64,000 nt of DNA. Source: JACDAN01 sp963827705 (lineage in GTDB: Bacteria; Actinomycetota; Thermoleophilia; Gaiellales; Gaiellaceae). The notes beneath the pieces were generated by a model. That model searched no databases, was not told the origin of the DNA, and worked only from the letters and a program-made list of their open reading frames with translations. Numbering within the stretch: position 1 is the stretch's first letter; each line of letters begins with the position of its first letter. Shown piece after piece: positions 35,623 to 46,574 of the stretch. The position numbers were made by a program, and so were the translations under genes. Location: the NCBI GenBank assembly GCA_963827705.1, contig CAWHBN010000010.1, positions 62,001 through 126,000 on the forward strand, given 5' to 3'.

Positions 35623-36539
35623 GCCCTGCCCCGGAACCTCGGGTCGAGCGCCTCGCGGAGCCCGTCTCCGATCAGGTTGAAGCCGAGCACGGAGATCACG
35701 ATCGCCAAGCCCGGGATCAGTGCGAGGTGGGGAGCCGTCTGGAGGTAGCGCGTCGTGTTCGTCAGCATCGTCCCCCACTCCGGCGTGGCGGGATCCGGCG
35801 GGCCGAGGCCGAGGAAGCCGAGCGCAGCAACGTCGATGATCGCCGTCGCCAGCGCAAGGGTGCCCTGGACGATCACCGGAGAGACCGAGTTCGGGATGAT
35901 GTGCGCGCCGAGGAGCGCGCGGCCCGGCACACCGACGGAGCGCGCTGCAAGCACGTAGTCGGCTTCGCGCGTCGCCAGGATCGAGCCGCGCAGGAGCCGG
36001 GCGAAGATCGGGATCTGGGTGACGCCGACTGCGATCATGATCTGCCAGATGCCCTGGCCGAGGGCCGCGACGATCCCGATCGCGAGGAGCAGGCCGGGGA
36101 TCGAGAGCATGATGTCGGTCAGTCGCATGATCACCGAGTCGACCGAGCCTCCGAAGTAGCCGGCGATGGCGCCGAAGACCGCGCCGATCGAGAGGCCGAC
36201 CGCGGTCGCGACGATCCCGATCAGCAGCGAGAACCGCGCGCCGTAGACGACGCGGGAGAACACGTCCCGCCCTTGCTCGTCGAGCCCGAACCAGTGCTCC
36301 GCCGACGGGCCCGGGCAGCAGGCCGGACCCCGGCGCTGGAGAAGATCGTCGATGCCTGCGCCTCTCGGATCCTCCGGCGCAATCAACGGCGCGAAGAGCG
36401 CTGCGACCAAGAAGATGCCGACGAGGACGAAGCCGACGATGGCTGCGCGGTTCTGCCGCAGCCGTCGCCACGCCTCGCTCCAGAGCCCGCTCGGGGCCTC
36501 GAGCTGGACTTCACGTGCCTCTGCCTGGGCGACGCTCAC
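35619..36539 (-). CDS. Peptide ABC importer permease, DppC-like
   Basis: A 306-residue inner-membrane subunit from GTG 36539 (GTGA overlap with the dppB-like stop). N-terminal helix NRAAIVGFVLVGIFLVAALF, the extracytoplasmic loop, and the BPD_transp core with five helices; the EAA-type loop is ILATREADYVLAARSVGVPG and GRALLGAHIIPNSVSPVIVQ. The loop after the first helix contains an unusual CCPGPSAEHWFGLDEQGRD stretch. It forms the channel with the dppB-like protein. Confidence 0.95.
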   Translation of the reverse strand: MSVAQAEAREVQLEAPSGLWSEAWRRLRQNRAAIVGFVLVGIFLVAALFAPLIAPEDPRGAGIDDLLQRRGPACCPGPSAEHWFGLDEQGRDVFSRVVYGARFSLLIGIVATAVGLSIGAVFGAIAGYFGGSVDSVIMRLTDIMLSIPGLLLAIGIVAALGQGIWQIMIAVGVTQIPIFARLLRGSILATREADYVLAARSVGVPGRALLGAHIIPNSVSPVIVQGTLALATAIIDVAALGFLGLGPPDPATPEWGTMLTNTTRYLQTAPHLALIPGLAIVISVLGFNLIGDGLREALDPRFRGRA

Positions 36540-37540
36540 GACACGCGGATCCTCGGGTTGATCAGGGCGTATGAGATGTCGACGAGGAGGTTCACGATCA
36601 CGAAGACGAACGACACGAAGAGAATCCCGCCCTGGAGGATCGCGTAGTCGCGCTGGCGGATCGCCTCGACGAGCCAGGTGCCCATCCCCGGGAAGGCGAA
36701 CACCGTCTCCGTGAGGACCGCGCCCGAGAGCAGCAGACCCATCTGGAGGCCGATGATCGTGACGATCGGGAGCATCGCGTTCCGGAAGATGTGCCGCAGG
36801 TCGACGGTTCGGGGAGGCAGGCCCTTCGCGCGGGCAGTGCGAATGTAGTCCTCGTTCTGAACGTCCAGAACCGCGGCGCGCGTGATCCGCGCGGTGATCG
36901 CCAGCGGAATCGAGCCCAGAGCGATCGCGGGGAGGATCAGGTGCTTGCTCACGTCCCAGAACGCCTCCGGGTCGCCCGCGATCAGCGCATCGATCAGGTA
37001 AAAGTTCGTCGGGTGCTCGAGGTCGATGAGGACGGAGATCCGTCCCACGGTCGGTAACAGCCCGAGCTTCACCGCGAAGACGTACTTGAGCAGGATCGCG
37101 AGGAAGAAGATCGGGATCGAGATCCCGATCAGCGAGATGACGAGGCTCGAGTGGTCGACCCAGGTTCCGTAGCGCTTCGCCGCGACGAAGCCGAGCGGAA
37201 CCCCGAGTAACGTCGCGAAGAGGAGCGCCGCGAGGGTCAGCTCGATCGTGGCCGGGAACCGCTCCTTGAGCTCGTCCGTGACCGGGCGGCGCGTCCGGAT
37301 CGTGGTTCCGAGGTCGCCGGTGCCGACCGTCTTCAGGTAGCTCCAGTACTGGACGTGGATCGGCTCGTTGAGGCCGTACTGCTCCTCGATCTGCCGGATC
37401 GTCTCCGGCGTTGCCCGCTCGCCGAGCAGCGACTGGGCGGGACCGGCCGGGAGAGCCCTGATCCACAGGAAGACCAGGAGCGAGAGCCCGAGCAGGATCG
37501 GGAGCAGCAGGATCAGCCGGCGGACGATGAAGCGGAGCAC
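36536..37540 (-). CDS. Peptide ABC importer permease, DppB-like
   Basis: A 334-residue permease. The first helix is typical (RRLILLLPILLGLSLLVFLW), then the periplasmic part with LLGERATPETIRQIEEQYGL and the core helices TIELTLAALLFATLLGVPLG and LVISLIGISIPIFFLAILLK. The coupling loop is NEDYIRTARAKGLPPRTVDL and RHIFRNAMLPIVTIIGLQMG. It lies directly after the solute-binding protein gene. Confidence 0.95.
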   Translation of the reverse strand: MLRFIVRRLILLLPILLGLSLLVFLWIRALPAGPAQSLLGERATPETIRQIEEQYGLNEPIHVQYWSYLKTVGTGDLGTTIRTRRPVTDELKERFPATIELTLAALLFATLLGVPLGFVAAKRYGTWVDHSSLVISLIGISIPIFFLAILLKYVFAVKLGLLPTVGRISVLIDLEHPTNFYLIDALIAGDPEAFWDVSKHLILPAIALGSIPLAITARITRAAVLDVQNEDYIRTARAKGLPPRTVDLRHIFRNAMLPIVTIIGLQMGLLLSGAVLTETVFAFPGMGTWLVEAIRQRDYAILQGGILFVSFVFVIVNLLVDISYALINPRIRVS

Positions 37541-37577
37541 GCTCTACGTCCGCCGGCTGAGTGCTAGGTACTCCTGT

Positions 37578-39263
37578 CTACTCGCTTCCCCCGCCGATCG
37601 AGACGGTGTTGAAGAGCTCGTTCGTGGTCGGGCTCGGAACGAAGCCCTCGATATCCGAGCGGAACGCCAGCGCGGGCTTGGTGTGCGCGTACGGAATCGC
37701 AGGCAGCGTTTCCATGATGTGCTCGTTCGCCTGCTTGTACAGGTCGATGCGCGCCTGGCGGTCGGCCTCGACCTCGGCGTCGTCCAGCATCTTGAACAGC
37801 TCGGGGTCACGGAAGCCGAACTGCGGGTTGAAGTCCTGGAAGAACGTTCCGATGAAGTTGTCAGCGTCTGCGAAGTCGCCCGTCCACCCGATCAGGTGCA
37901 GGTGGCCGGCATTGCCCTCGTCGACCCGGCCCAGGTAGTCCGGATCCCACGGGGCCGTCTTCGGGACGACCTTGAAGCCGGACTTGTTCAGGCTGGCCGC
38001 GAAGGCCTCGAAGTTGTTCTTCGGGTTGGGCATGTACGGCCGGGAGACGTCGCTCGGATACCAGAACTCGATCTCCAAGGGCATCTGCACGCCTGCTTCC
38101 GTGAGCAGCTGCTTCGCCTTCTCCGGGTCGTACGGGTACTCAGTCACCGTGTCGGCGTATCCCTCGACCTCCGGCGGCATCATCTGCTTCGCGACGACGC
38201 CGCGGCCGCCGTAGAAGCTGTCCACGACCGCCTGCCGGTCGAGCCCGTACGCGACGGCCTGCCGGACCTTGGGGTTGTCCATCGGCTTCTTCGCCTGGTT
38301 GATCCCGACGTAGGCGACGTTGAACGCCGGCCGGTCCATGATCTTCAGGTTGTCGCTGCCCTCGATCGTGGCCACGTCCTGCGGCTCGACGAGGTCGTAG
38401 CCCTGGATCTCGTCGTTCTGGAGGGCCTGGAGACGGGCCGCGTTGTCGGCGATCGGCCGGATGATCAGCTCGTCGAGCTTGGCCTTCTCGCCCCAGTAGT
38501 CCTCGTACCGCTTGAGGACGAGGCGGTCCTCACGGTTCCACGACACGAACTCGAACGGGCCCGTGCCGATCGGATGCTCGGTCCCGAAGGTGCCCGTCGG
38601 GCGGAAGCCGGTCTCCTCGTCGAGCGTGCCGGCGTCCGCCTTGAACTCCTCGAGCGCCTTCGGGCTCGCGATCGAGAACGCCTGCTGGACGAGTGCACCG
38701 AGGAGCGAGGCGGACGGCCTGGTCAGCGTGATCACCGCCGTCGTCGGGTTGCGCGCCTCGCAGCTCTTGTAGAGCGGATCGGACAGGTCCTCGCTCTCGT
38801 TGTTCTTGAAGCCGCCGAAGAACGCGCTGTAGTAGTAGCTCGCGCTCGGGCTCTGGAGCGGGCCTTTGAAGTTGAACCAACGATCGAAGTTGAAGCACAC
38901 CGCCTCGGCGTTGAAGTCCGTTCCGTCGTGGAACTTGACACCCTCGCGCAGCGCGAAGGTGTAGGTCAGCGCGTCGGGGCTGACCTCCCAATCCGTCGCA
39001 AGGCCGGGGGCGAGCTCCGTCGTCCCGGGCTTGAGGTTGATCAACGTCTCGAAGATCTGTGTGATCACCCGGATCGACTCGCCGTCCGAGACGAGTGCTC
39101 CGTCGATGACGACAGGGTCGGCAGCGCCTGCGAAGACGAGCGTCCCGCCCGTCTGCGCGGCTTCGCCGCCCTCTTCGTCGTCGTCCCCGCCGCAGCCTGC
39201 CGCCCCGACGACGAGCAAGGCCATCGCCAGCAGCAGCAAAATCCTCTTGGACACTCCCCCCAC
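37578..39263 (-). CDS. Peptide-type solute-binding lipoprotein (SBP_bac_5)
   Basis: A 561-residue lipoprotein. GTG 39263 has AGGAGG six bases upstream. The signal ends in the lipobox VGAAGC, so Cys near residue 24 is lipidated and anchors the protein outside the membrane. The family 5 blocks are clear: GLATDWEVSPDALTYTFALR and EGVKFHDGTDFNAEAVCFNF, RVIVKRYED-like (LVLKRYEDYWGEKAKLDELI), NPKVRQAVAYGLDRQAVVDS and the C-terminal DLYKQANEHIMETLPAIPYA. It delivers peptides or similar solutes to the permeases downstream. First gene of the operon. Confidence 0.95.
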   Translation of the reverse strand: MGGVSKRILLLLAMALLVVGAAGCGGDDDEEGGEAAQTGGTLVFAGAADPVVIDGALVSDGESIRVITQIFETLINLKPGTTELAPGLATDWEVSPDALTYTFALREGVKFHDGTDFNAEAVCFNFDRWFNFKGPLQSPSASYYYSAFFGGFKNNESEDLSDPLYKSCEARNPTTAVITLTRPSASLLGALVQQAFSIASPKALEEFKADAGTLDEETGFRPTGTFGTEHPIGTGPFEFVSWNREDRLVLKRYEDYWGEKAKLDELIIRPIADNAARLQALQNDEIQGYDLVEPQDVATIEGSDNLKIMDRPAFNVAYVGINQAKKPMDNPKVRQAVAYGLDRQAVVDSFYGGRGVVAKQMMPPEVEGYADTVTEYPYDPEKAKQLLTEAGVQMPLEIEFWYPSDVSRPYMPNPKNNFEAFAASLNKSGFKVVPKTAPWDPDYLGRVDEGNAGHLHLIGWTGDFADADNFIGTFFQDFNPQFGFRDPELFKMLDDAEVEADRQARIDLYKQANEHIMETLPAIPYAHTKPALAFRSDIEGFVPSPTTNELFNTVSIGGGSE

Positions 39264-39401
39264 TCTCAGCCTCCTATCTGTCGCTCCCGTGCCGATTTTG
39301 CGGCAAGTATAGGAACCGACGCCCGAAGAGCCGTTTGGTTGGCGTTAAGGCGAGGAATGACCAGGGATCCGCCGCACTGCGTTCCACGTAAAGGTCAAGC
39401 A

Positions 39402-39743
39402 GTGACACTTCCCGAGGATCCACGCGCCGCACGACTCGCAGCCGAGACGCTGCAGGCGCTCGCCGCCGTGGAGCTCGACGCCGGCGAGGCCGAGGTCGCA
39501 GCCCGGCTCCGCGGCGCAGCGCAGACCGTGCTCGTCGAGGGCGACACGGAGCTCTCACAGCGTGCGCTCGAGCTCGACTACGACCTGCTTCTGAACCTCG
39601 AGGAGACGCTGGGCAAGGAGAGGGTCGAAGAAGAGTGGGCCGCCGGCCGTGAGGAAGGAACGGCCGCGCTCGATCTCGAGAGCCCGGCGGACTCCGAGGA
39701 CAGACGGAGGCCGGCCGGTGGGCCGACCTCCATCGTCAGCTAG
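39402..39743 (+). CDS. Small hypothetical acidic protein
   Basis: About 113 residues from GTG 39402, which has AAAGG eight bases upstream. ATG 39357 is an alternative start. The sequence is helical and acidic: ARLAAETLQALAAVELDAGE, ALELDYDLLLNLEETLGKER and VEEEWAAGREEGTAALDLES, with a disordered tail. It stands alone between the importer operon and the convergent sigma factor gene. No family recognised. Confidence 0.55.
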   Translation: MTLPEDPRAARLAAETLQALAAVELDAGEAEVAARLRGAAQTVLVEGDTELSQRALELDYDLLLNLEETLGKERVEEEWAAGREEGTAALDLESPADSEDRRRPAGGPTSIVS

Positions 39744-40820
39744 TTAGTTCGCGGAGACCGCGGCGAGGTCGCGGAGCGCGGCCAGCCTGGCCAGCGCCTG
39801 CGCCTCGAGCTGACGCACGCGCTCGCGCGTCAGGTCCAGCTCGTGGCCGATCGCCTCGAGCGTCCACGGCTCGCCCTCGAACCCGAAGCGGAGCTCGAGA
39901 ATCCGCCGCTCGCGCTCCGGCAGCGCATCGAGCGCGCGCCGGACGCCCTGCTTGCGCAGCGACTCCTCGGCCTCGTCGAACGGATCCGCGGCCTCGCGGT
40001 CGGCGAAGAGGTCGCCGAGCTCGCCCTCGTCGTCCGCGCCGACCGTCTGGTTCAGCGAGACCGACGCATGGGCGGCTCCGAGCGCCTCGTCGACGTGCTG
40101 CATCGGCAGACCCGTCGCCTCGGCGAGCTCCTCCTTCGTCGCCTCCCGGCCGAGCTCGACCTCGAGCCGCCGCGCCGCCCGCGACAGCTTCTGCTGCCGC
40201 TCGACGACGTGAACCGGCACGCGGATCGTCCGCGCGTGGTTCGCCACGGCGCGCTGCACCGACTGGCGGATCCACCAGGTCGCGTAGGTCGAGAACTTGA
40301 ACCCGCGCCGCCAGTCGAACTTCTCGACGGCACGGTTGAGGCCCAGCGTTCCCTCCTGGATGAGATCCAGGAACGGGACACCCAGGCCTCTGTAGCCCTT
40401 CGCGATCGAGACGACGAGCCGGAGGTTCGACTCGATCATGTGACGCTTCGCGATCAGGTCGCCGCGCTCGATGCGCTTCGCGAGCGCGATCTCCTCGGCG
40501 GCCGTCAGCAGCTTGTGCCGTCCGACGTCGGCCAGGAAGAGCTGAAGGCTGTCCGCCGACCCGACGACGGCGTCCGGGTCGGGCTGCTTCGGCTTCGGCT
40601 CCTTGGCCTGGGCAGCCTCCTCGGCGGCGGCCTCGCGGATCTCGAGGCCGATCGCCTCGAGCTCCCGCGTGAGCGCCTCCACGTCCTCCTCACCGAGGTC
40701 GTGCTCGACGGCGAACGCCTCAAGCTCGACGGGCTCGATGTGGCCACGTTCCTCGCCCTGCTCGATGAACGGGCGAGCCTGCTCGCTTTCCAAGAGTTCC
40801 TGAAGCTGATGCTGTGTCAA
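39744..40820 (-). CDS. RNA polymerase sigma factor, RpoD/SigA group
   Basis: A 358-residue sigma-70. Region 1.2 (DSLQLFLADVGRHKLLTAAE), 2.1-2.2 (AKRIERGDLIAKRHMIESNL, FLDLIQEGTLGLNRAVEKFD), 2.3-2.4 (FKFSTYATWWIRQSVQRAVA), 3.0 (IRVPVHVVERQQKLSRAARR) and 4.2 (WTLEAIGHELDLTRERVRQL) are complete. Region 1.1 is short and acidic. It is either the primary factor or a close group 2 paralogue; region 2.4 allows both. The track start is a TTG at 40820; no ATG/GTG is better placed, and the ribosome site is weak. The 270-bp upstream spacer suggests its own regulation. Confidence 0.9.
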   Translation of the reverse strand: MTQHQLQELLESEQARPFIEQGEERGHIEPVELEAFAVEHDLGEEDVEALTRELEAIGLEIREAAAEEAAQAKEPKPKQPDPDAVVGSADSLQLFLADVGRHKLLTAAEEIALAKRIERGDLIAKRHMIESNLRLVVSIAKGYRGLGVPFLDLIQEGTLGLNRAVEKFDWRRGFKFSTYATWWIRQSVQRAVANHARTIRVPVHVVERQQKLSRAARRLEVELGREATKEELAEATGLPMQHVDEALGAAHASVSLNQTVGADDEGELGDLFADREAADPFDEAEESLRKQGVRRALDALPERERRILELRFGFEGEPWTLEAIGHELDLTRERVRQLEAQALARLAALRDLAAVSAN

Positions 40821-41093
40821 AGCGGTTTTGTACGTCCTTTCAACTTCGCGGCAACCTGCTCACTCTAAGAGGCCGGTCGGACCTCCAACTTTCTGACTGT
40901 ACGGCGCATTTCCTCGTTTTTCCAGGGCGACAGGGCCGGTTTTCGGCCCACGTTCAGGGAAAACGTGACCTCTTTTCCTCGTATTCCGGACGAGCGCGCT
41001 TTCGGTTCGTCAGAACCAGCGCGTTAGACGGCTTCTACCCTAGGGAGACGCGGCGCTTCTGAAAAGGTTTGTCGCAGTGTTTTAACCGAAATT
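40821..41093. other. 273-bp spacer between topB and the sigma factor gene
   Basis: AT-richer than its surroundings and likely to hold the sigma gene promoters. GGGCCG (40933-40938), GTTTT, CGGCCC (40944-40949) is a small hairpin that may end the topB transcript on the minus strand. No open frame or RNA gene was recognised. Confidence 0.45.
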
Positions 41094-43301
<2,208 letters not shown>

Positions 43302-43378
43302 CGCGGAACACCGTAGCGAAGGGTGTCAACCACACCAGTGCTCGGGAGAGGGATACTGCGCCGACCGTGAAATCACGC

Positions 43379-43977
43379 ATGTACCACTTCATCGGGGCCG
43401 TTTCACGATGGGTCCGATACGTCATCTGTTCCGCTTCCGGAGCAAGGGCGAGGAGCACCTTCCACAGGAGGGCGGCTACGTCCTCTCGGCGAACCATCAC
43501 TCGAACATCGACCCCTGGCCGCTCGGGTTGCCACTCTGGCCGGAGCGCCAGCTTCGGTTCATGGCCAAGTCGGAGATGTACACCTTCCCGTTCAAGCCGA
43601 TCCTGAAGGCGGCCGGAGCCTTTCCGGTCCGCCGTGGGATGGGCGACGAGGAGGCGATTCGAAAGGCCATCGAGCTCGCGAAGGCCGGTGAGGTCGTTGC
43701 GATCTTCCCGGAGGGGACGCGGCGCAACAAGGGCGTCAAGAAGCGCGTCGCGCGGCCGCGCAGTGGTGCCGCTCGAGTCGCACTGCTCGCGGGCGTCCCG
43801 CTCGTGCCGGCGGCGATCGGTGGCACGGAGAGCCTGATGAAGCTCGGCCCGCTGCGGGTCGCGTACGGCCCGCCGATCGACCTCTCCGACCTGGACGGAG
43901 ATGACATCCGCCGCAGCTCGAAGATCGCAACCGAGCGCCTGATGGAAGCCATCTACGCGCTCGAAAAAACGCTGTGA
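43379..43977 (+). CDS. PlsC-like acyltransferase (probable frameshift near start)
   Basis: 1-acyl-glycerol-3-phosphate acyltransferase family. Catalytic block LSANHHSNIDPWPLGLPLWP (HX4D), AGAFPVRRGMGDEEAIRKAI and VVAIFPEGTRRNKGVKKRVA, VPLVPAAIGGTESLMKLGPL. The natural N-terminus MYHFIGAVSRWVRYV (ATG 43379) is in one frame and HLFRFRSKGEEHLPQEGGYV in another; one base missing near 43420 would join them. Starting at ATG 43409 keeps the catalytic part (189 residues) without the N-terminal helix. It acylates lysophosphatidate at the membrane. Its stop overlaps the exonuclease start. Confidence 0.85.
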
Positions 43978-44789
43978 GTCGTCCGCTCCTCGTCGTCGAC
44001 GGGGACTCGCTTGCGCACCGCGCCTACCACGGGCTTCCGAAGTCGATCAGGCTCAACGCCGTCGTCGGCTTCACGAACATGCTCGTCCGGCTCTGGGAGT
44101 CGGAGGAGCCGCGCGCCGTCTTCGTCGGGTGGGACACGCTCACGGTTCCGACGTACAGGCACGAGGCGCTCGCGGGCTATCAGTCGGGCCGCGTGTTCGA
44201 CAAGAGCCTGCTCGAGCAGCTCGACATGCTGCCGGAGCTGGTTCGCGCGCTCGGGTTCGCCGCCGCGAAGGAGGACGGATACGAGGCGGACGACTTTCTC
44301 GGCGCCGCCGTGGGCTTCGAGGAGAAGCGCGGCGGCACGGCGGTCGTCGCGACCTCCGACCGCGACTCGTTCCAGCTCGCCAGCGACCAGACCACGATCG
44401 TCACGCCCGTGCGCGGCGTCTCCGAGCTCGCGCGCATCGGGCCCAAGGAAGTTCGCGAGCGATACGACGTCGAGCCCGCGCAGGTTCCTGACTTCATCGC
44501 GCTCCGCGGTGACCCCTCCGACAAGATCCCGGGGGCGCCGGGCGTCGGCCCCAAGACTGCCGCTTCGATCCTCAAGCAGTACGGCTCCCTCGACGCCGCG
44601 CTCGACGCGGGCCGCTTTCCCAACCTCCGGGAGGAGTTGGAGCTCTACCGGCGAATCGCCACACTCGACGCCTCCGCTCCTCTCCCTCCCCTGAAAGATC
44701 AGTCCCCTACGTGGGCGGAGGCGTCCTCCCTCCTCGATTCCTGGGGCTTAGCCAACCTCGCCGGACGAATTGCTGCTCGTTCGGCATAG
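43974..44789 (+). CDS. Stand-alone 5'-3' exonuclease (PolA N-terminal type)
   Basis: A 271-residue flap/5' nuclease. Acidic metal-binding motifs are in place: LLVVDGDSLAHRAYHGLPKS, VFVGWDT, EDGYEADDFLGAAV, ATSDRDSFQLAS and RGDPSDKIPGAPGVGPKTAA (the helix-hairpin-helix with K and G residues). GTG start within the stop of the acyltransferase gene (GTGA). Acts on 5' flaps and primers in replication and repair. A separate copy besides that of PolA is common in actinobacteria. Overlaps the phosphatase gene by 20 bases. Confidence 0.92.
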   Translation: MSRPLLVVDGDSLAHRAYHGLPKSIRLNAVVGFTNMLVRLWESEEPRAVFVGWDTLTVPTYRHEALAGYQSGRVFDKSLLEQLDMLPELVRALGFAAAKEDGYEADDFLGAAVGFEEKRGGTAVVATSDRDSFQLASDQTTIVTPVRGVSELARIGPKEVRERYDVEPAQVPDFIALRGDPSDKIPGAPGVGPKTAASILKQYGSLDAALDAGRFPNLREELELYRRIATLDASAPLPPLKDQSPTWAEASSLLDSWGLANLAGRIAARSA

Positions 44790-45279
44790 CGCACCGGAGC
44801 TCGATCCGTCCGCACCGTCCGAGGAGTGGCGGCTGAGCGAGGACGGGCGGCGGCGCTGTGGGCCTCTCGCCGAGCGGCTTGCCCGGCACGAGCCGCGCGT
44901 CCTGCTGGCGAGCACCGAGCCCAAGGCTCGCGAGACGGCCGAACTCTTGGCACCAGCGCTGGGGCTCGAGGTGCAGCTCTCGGACGGCGTGCGCGAGACG
45001 GCGCGCCGAACCGTCGGCTGGCTGGCGCCGGAGGAGATCGACCGCGGGATCCGGGAGCTCTTCGAGCGGCCGGGCGAGGTCGTCTTCGGCGAGGAGAGCG
45101 CGGCGGCGGCGCTGGCTCGTTTCGAGGCGTCGGTCGCGGGGTTGCCGGAGCCGGCCGTCGTCGTCACGCACGGGACGGTGCTCAGCCTTTACGCCGCACC
45201 CCGGATCGGCCGGGAGATGTACGAGCTCTGGGGCAGCCTCGAGCTTCCCGACGTCGTGGAGGTCCCATGGAGCTCGTGA
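44770..45279 (+). CDS. Histidine phosphatase family protein
   Basis: A 169-residue protein from TTG 44770, overlapping the exonuclease stop. The catalytic His is in LLLVRHSAPELDPSAP (RHS instead of RHG), followed by VLLASTEPKARETAELLAP and the second His in AVVVTHGTVLSLYAAP. Two Arg and two His residues for phosphate binding are present. Substrate unknown; small phosphoesters such as sugar phosphates or phosphohistidine are possible. The stop lies 13 bases inside the deacetylase gene. Confidence 0.85.
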   Translation: MLLVRHSAPELDPSAPSEEWRLSEDGRRRCGPLAERLARHEPRVLLASTEPKARETAELLAPALGLEVQLSDGVRETARRTVGWLAPEEIDRGIRELFERPGEVVFGEESAAAALARFEASVAGLPEPAVVVTHGTVLSLYAAPRIGREMYELWGSLELPDVVEVPWSS

Positions 45280-46112
45280 GCCACCGCGACATGGCCCGAC
45301 TCCACCCGACGGGCGACTACCCCGAGCGGCAGGAGCGGCTTCGCGTCCTGCAGGAGCAATTCGAGTTCCGCGAGGCGGAGCCGGCCGCCGAGGAGGACAT
45401 CCTTCGCTGCCACACTTCGGAGCTGCTCGAGTTCGTCCGCGGAATCGTCCGGCCGACGTTCGTCGACCCGGACACGGTCGCCTCGGATACGACCTACGAG
45501 GCGGCGCTGCTCGCAGCCGGCGCCACGATCGAAGCGGTCCGCATAAACGGGTTCGCCCTCGTACGGCCGCCGGGGCACCACGCGACACCGGACCGGGCGA
45601 TGGGCTTCTGCTTCTTCGACAACGTCGCGATCGCGGCCAGATACGCGCAGGCCGAGCTCGGGGTCGGGAGGGTCGCGATCATCGACTGGGACGTCCACCA
45701 CGGAAACGGCACCGAGGACATCTTTCGAGCGGACCCGACGGTGCTCCTCGTCACGATGCACCAGTGGCCGTTCTACCCCGGCACCGGTGGGCCGGAGGAT
45801 CAGGACGAGACGCTGGTGAACGTGCCGTTGCCGGCCGGATCGACGGACGAGGACTACTTCCGGGCCTGGGACGAGCGCGTGGAGCCTGCCGTGCGGGCAT
45901 TCGAGCCCGACCTCGTGCTGGTCTCGGCGGGCTTCGACGCGCACGAGGAGGATCCGATCGCGCAGATGCTCGTCACGGAGGCCGGGTTCCGCGAACTGGC
46001 GCGCCGCTCGGCCGGCCTCGCGCCGAGAACGGCGGCCGTGCTCGAGGGTGGGTACAACGTCGCGACCCTGCCGTCGCTCGTTCGGGCCGCGCTGGACGGG
46101 TTCGGAGCCTGA
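45267..46112 (+). CDS. Histone-deacetylase-like amidohydrolase
   Basis: A 281-residue HDAC/AcuC/APAH superfamily enzyme. Active-site His pair in VRPPGHHATPDRAMGFCFFD, zinc ligands in IIDWDVHHGNGTEDIF and LVSAGFDAHEEDPIAQM, and the C-terminal VLEGGYNVATLPSLVRAALD. All catalytic positions are kept. It probably removes acetyl groups from proteins (reversing lysine acetylation, as AcuC) or from acetylpolyamines. Last gene of the plsC-exonuclease-phosphatase-deacetylase run, which is tightly packed. Confidence 0.92.
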   Translation: MELVSHRDMARLHPTGDYPERQERLRVLQEQFEFREAEPAAEEDILRCHTSELLEFVRGIVRPTFVDPDTVASDTTYEAALLAAGATIEAVRINGFALVRPPGHHATPDRAMGFCFFDNVAIAARYAQAELGVGRVAIIDWDVHHGNGTEDIFRADPTVLLVTMHQWPFYPGTGGPEDQDETLVNVPLPAGSTDEDYFRAWDERVEPAVRAFEPDLVLVSAGFDAHEEDPIAQMLVTEAGFRELARRSAGLAPRTAAVLEGGYNVATLPSLVRAALDGFGA

Positions 46113-46144
46113 ACCAAAGGCCGAAGAGCCACCGCCGTCACCGT

Positions 46145-46489
46145 TTAGTCGGTATCGCCGCTCTCGTTCTCGCTGTCGCCGCTCTCGTTCTCGCTGTCGC
46201 CTTCGACTGAGATGACCTTGTAGCTCGTGTCGAGGTGGACGTCGACGGTCTCGCCGTTCGACTTCGTCACTTCGACCTCCCAGGCCCCCTGTTCGTCGCC
46301 ACGCTCGACCTCGTTGGCGGTTCCACCCCCGAGATGGGCAACCGCGGCCTGGCGAGCACGGTCGGCGCCCGGCCCGGTCGCGTTTCCTTCGCCGTCGTCG
46401 CCGCCACCGGCGTACGCGTACGCGCCTCCGCCGACTGCGACCGCCACGAGTGCGATTCCGATTGCCAGCAATGTCTTGTTTCTGGTCAT
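46145..46489 (-). CDS. PepSY-domain membrane-anchored protein
   Basis: A 114-residue protein from ATG 46489. The N-terminal helix NKTLLAIGIALVAVAVGGGA is a signal or anchor, followed by an outside PepSY domain (DRARQAAVAHLGGGTANEVE, GAWEVEVTKSNGETVDVHLD, TSYKVISVEG) and an acidic tail made by two tandem copies of GDSENES. PepSY domains inhibit or bind proteases and often accompany two-component systems. It is divergent from the response regulator and shares its operator region. Confidence 0.85.
   Translation of the reverse strand: MTRNKTLLAIGIALVAVAVGGGAYAYAGGGDDGEGNATGPGADRARQAAVAHLGGGTANEVERGDEQGAWEVEVTKSNGETVDVHLDTSYKVISVEGDSENESGDSENESGDTD
46155..46196 (-). repeat. Two 21-bp tandem copies in the PepSY gene
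   Basis: TCGCCGCTCTCGTTCTCGCT plus G occurs at 46155-46175 and again at 46176-46196. It encodes the repeated acidic heptapeptide GDSENES at the C-terminus and could vary in copy number by slippage. Confidence 0.8.
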
Positions 46490-46521
46490 GGCTCGAAGGT
46501 ACCCAGTCCACGTGAAACGGT

Positions 46522-46552
46522 GATGAGAGCGGCCTCTCATTTCGCTCTCATC
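46522..46552. promoter_or_regulatory. Operator for the OmpR-type response regulator
   Basis: CTCTCAT at 46534-46540 and 46545-46551 are direct repeats 11 bp apart, and GATGAGAGCG (46522-46531) with CGCTCTCATC (46543-46552) form a perfect 10-bp inverted repeat. The site lies between the PepSY gene and the response regulator gene and resembles heptamers upstream of the lipoprotein gene at 50208-50236. Confidence 0.65.
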
Positions 46553-46574
46553 TCCGCGATGCCACCATTCGTCC

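Noticed and set aside
37368..39743. 791-residue plus-strand frame opposite the solute-binding protein
   Set aside because: Only its last 113 residues (from 39402) look like protein; the rest is antisense shadow.
40933..40949. Riboswitch or 6S-like RNA before the sigma gene
   Set aside because: Only a 6-bp hairpin is visible, with no conserved motif.
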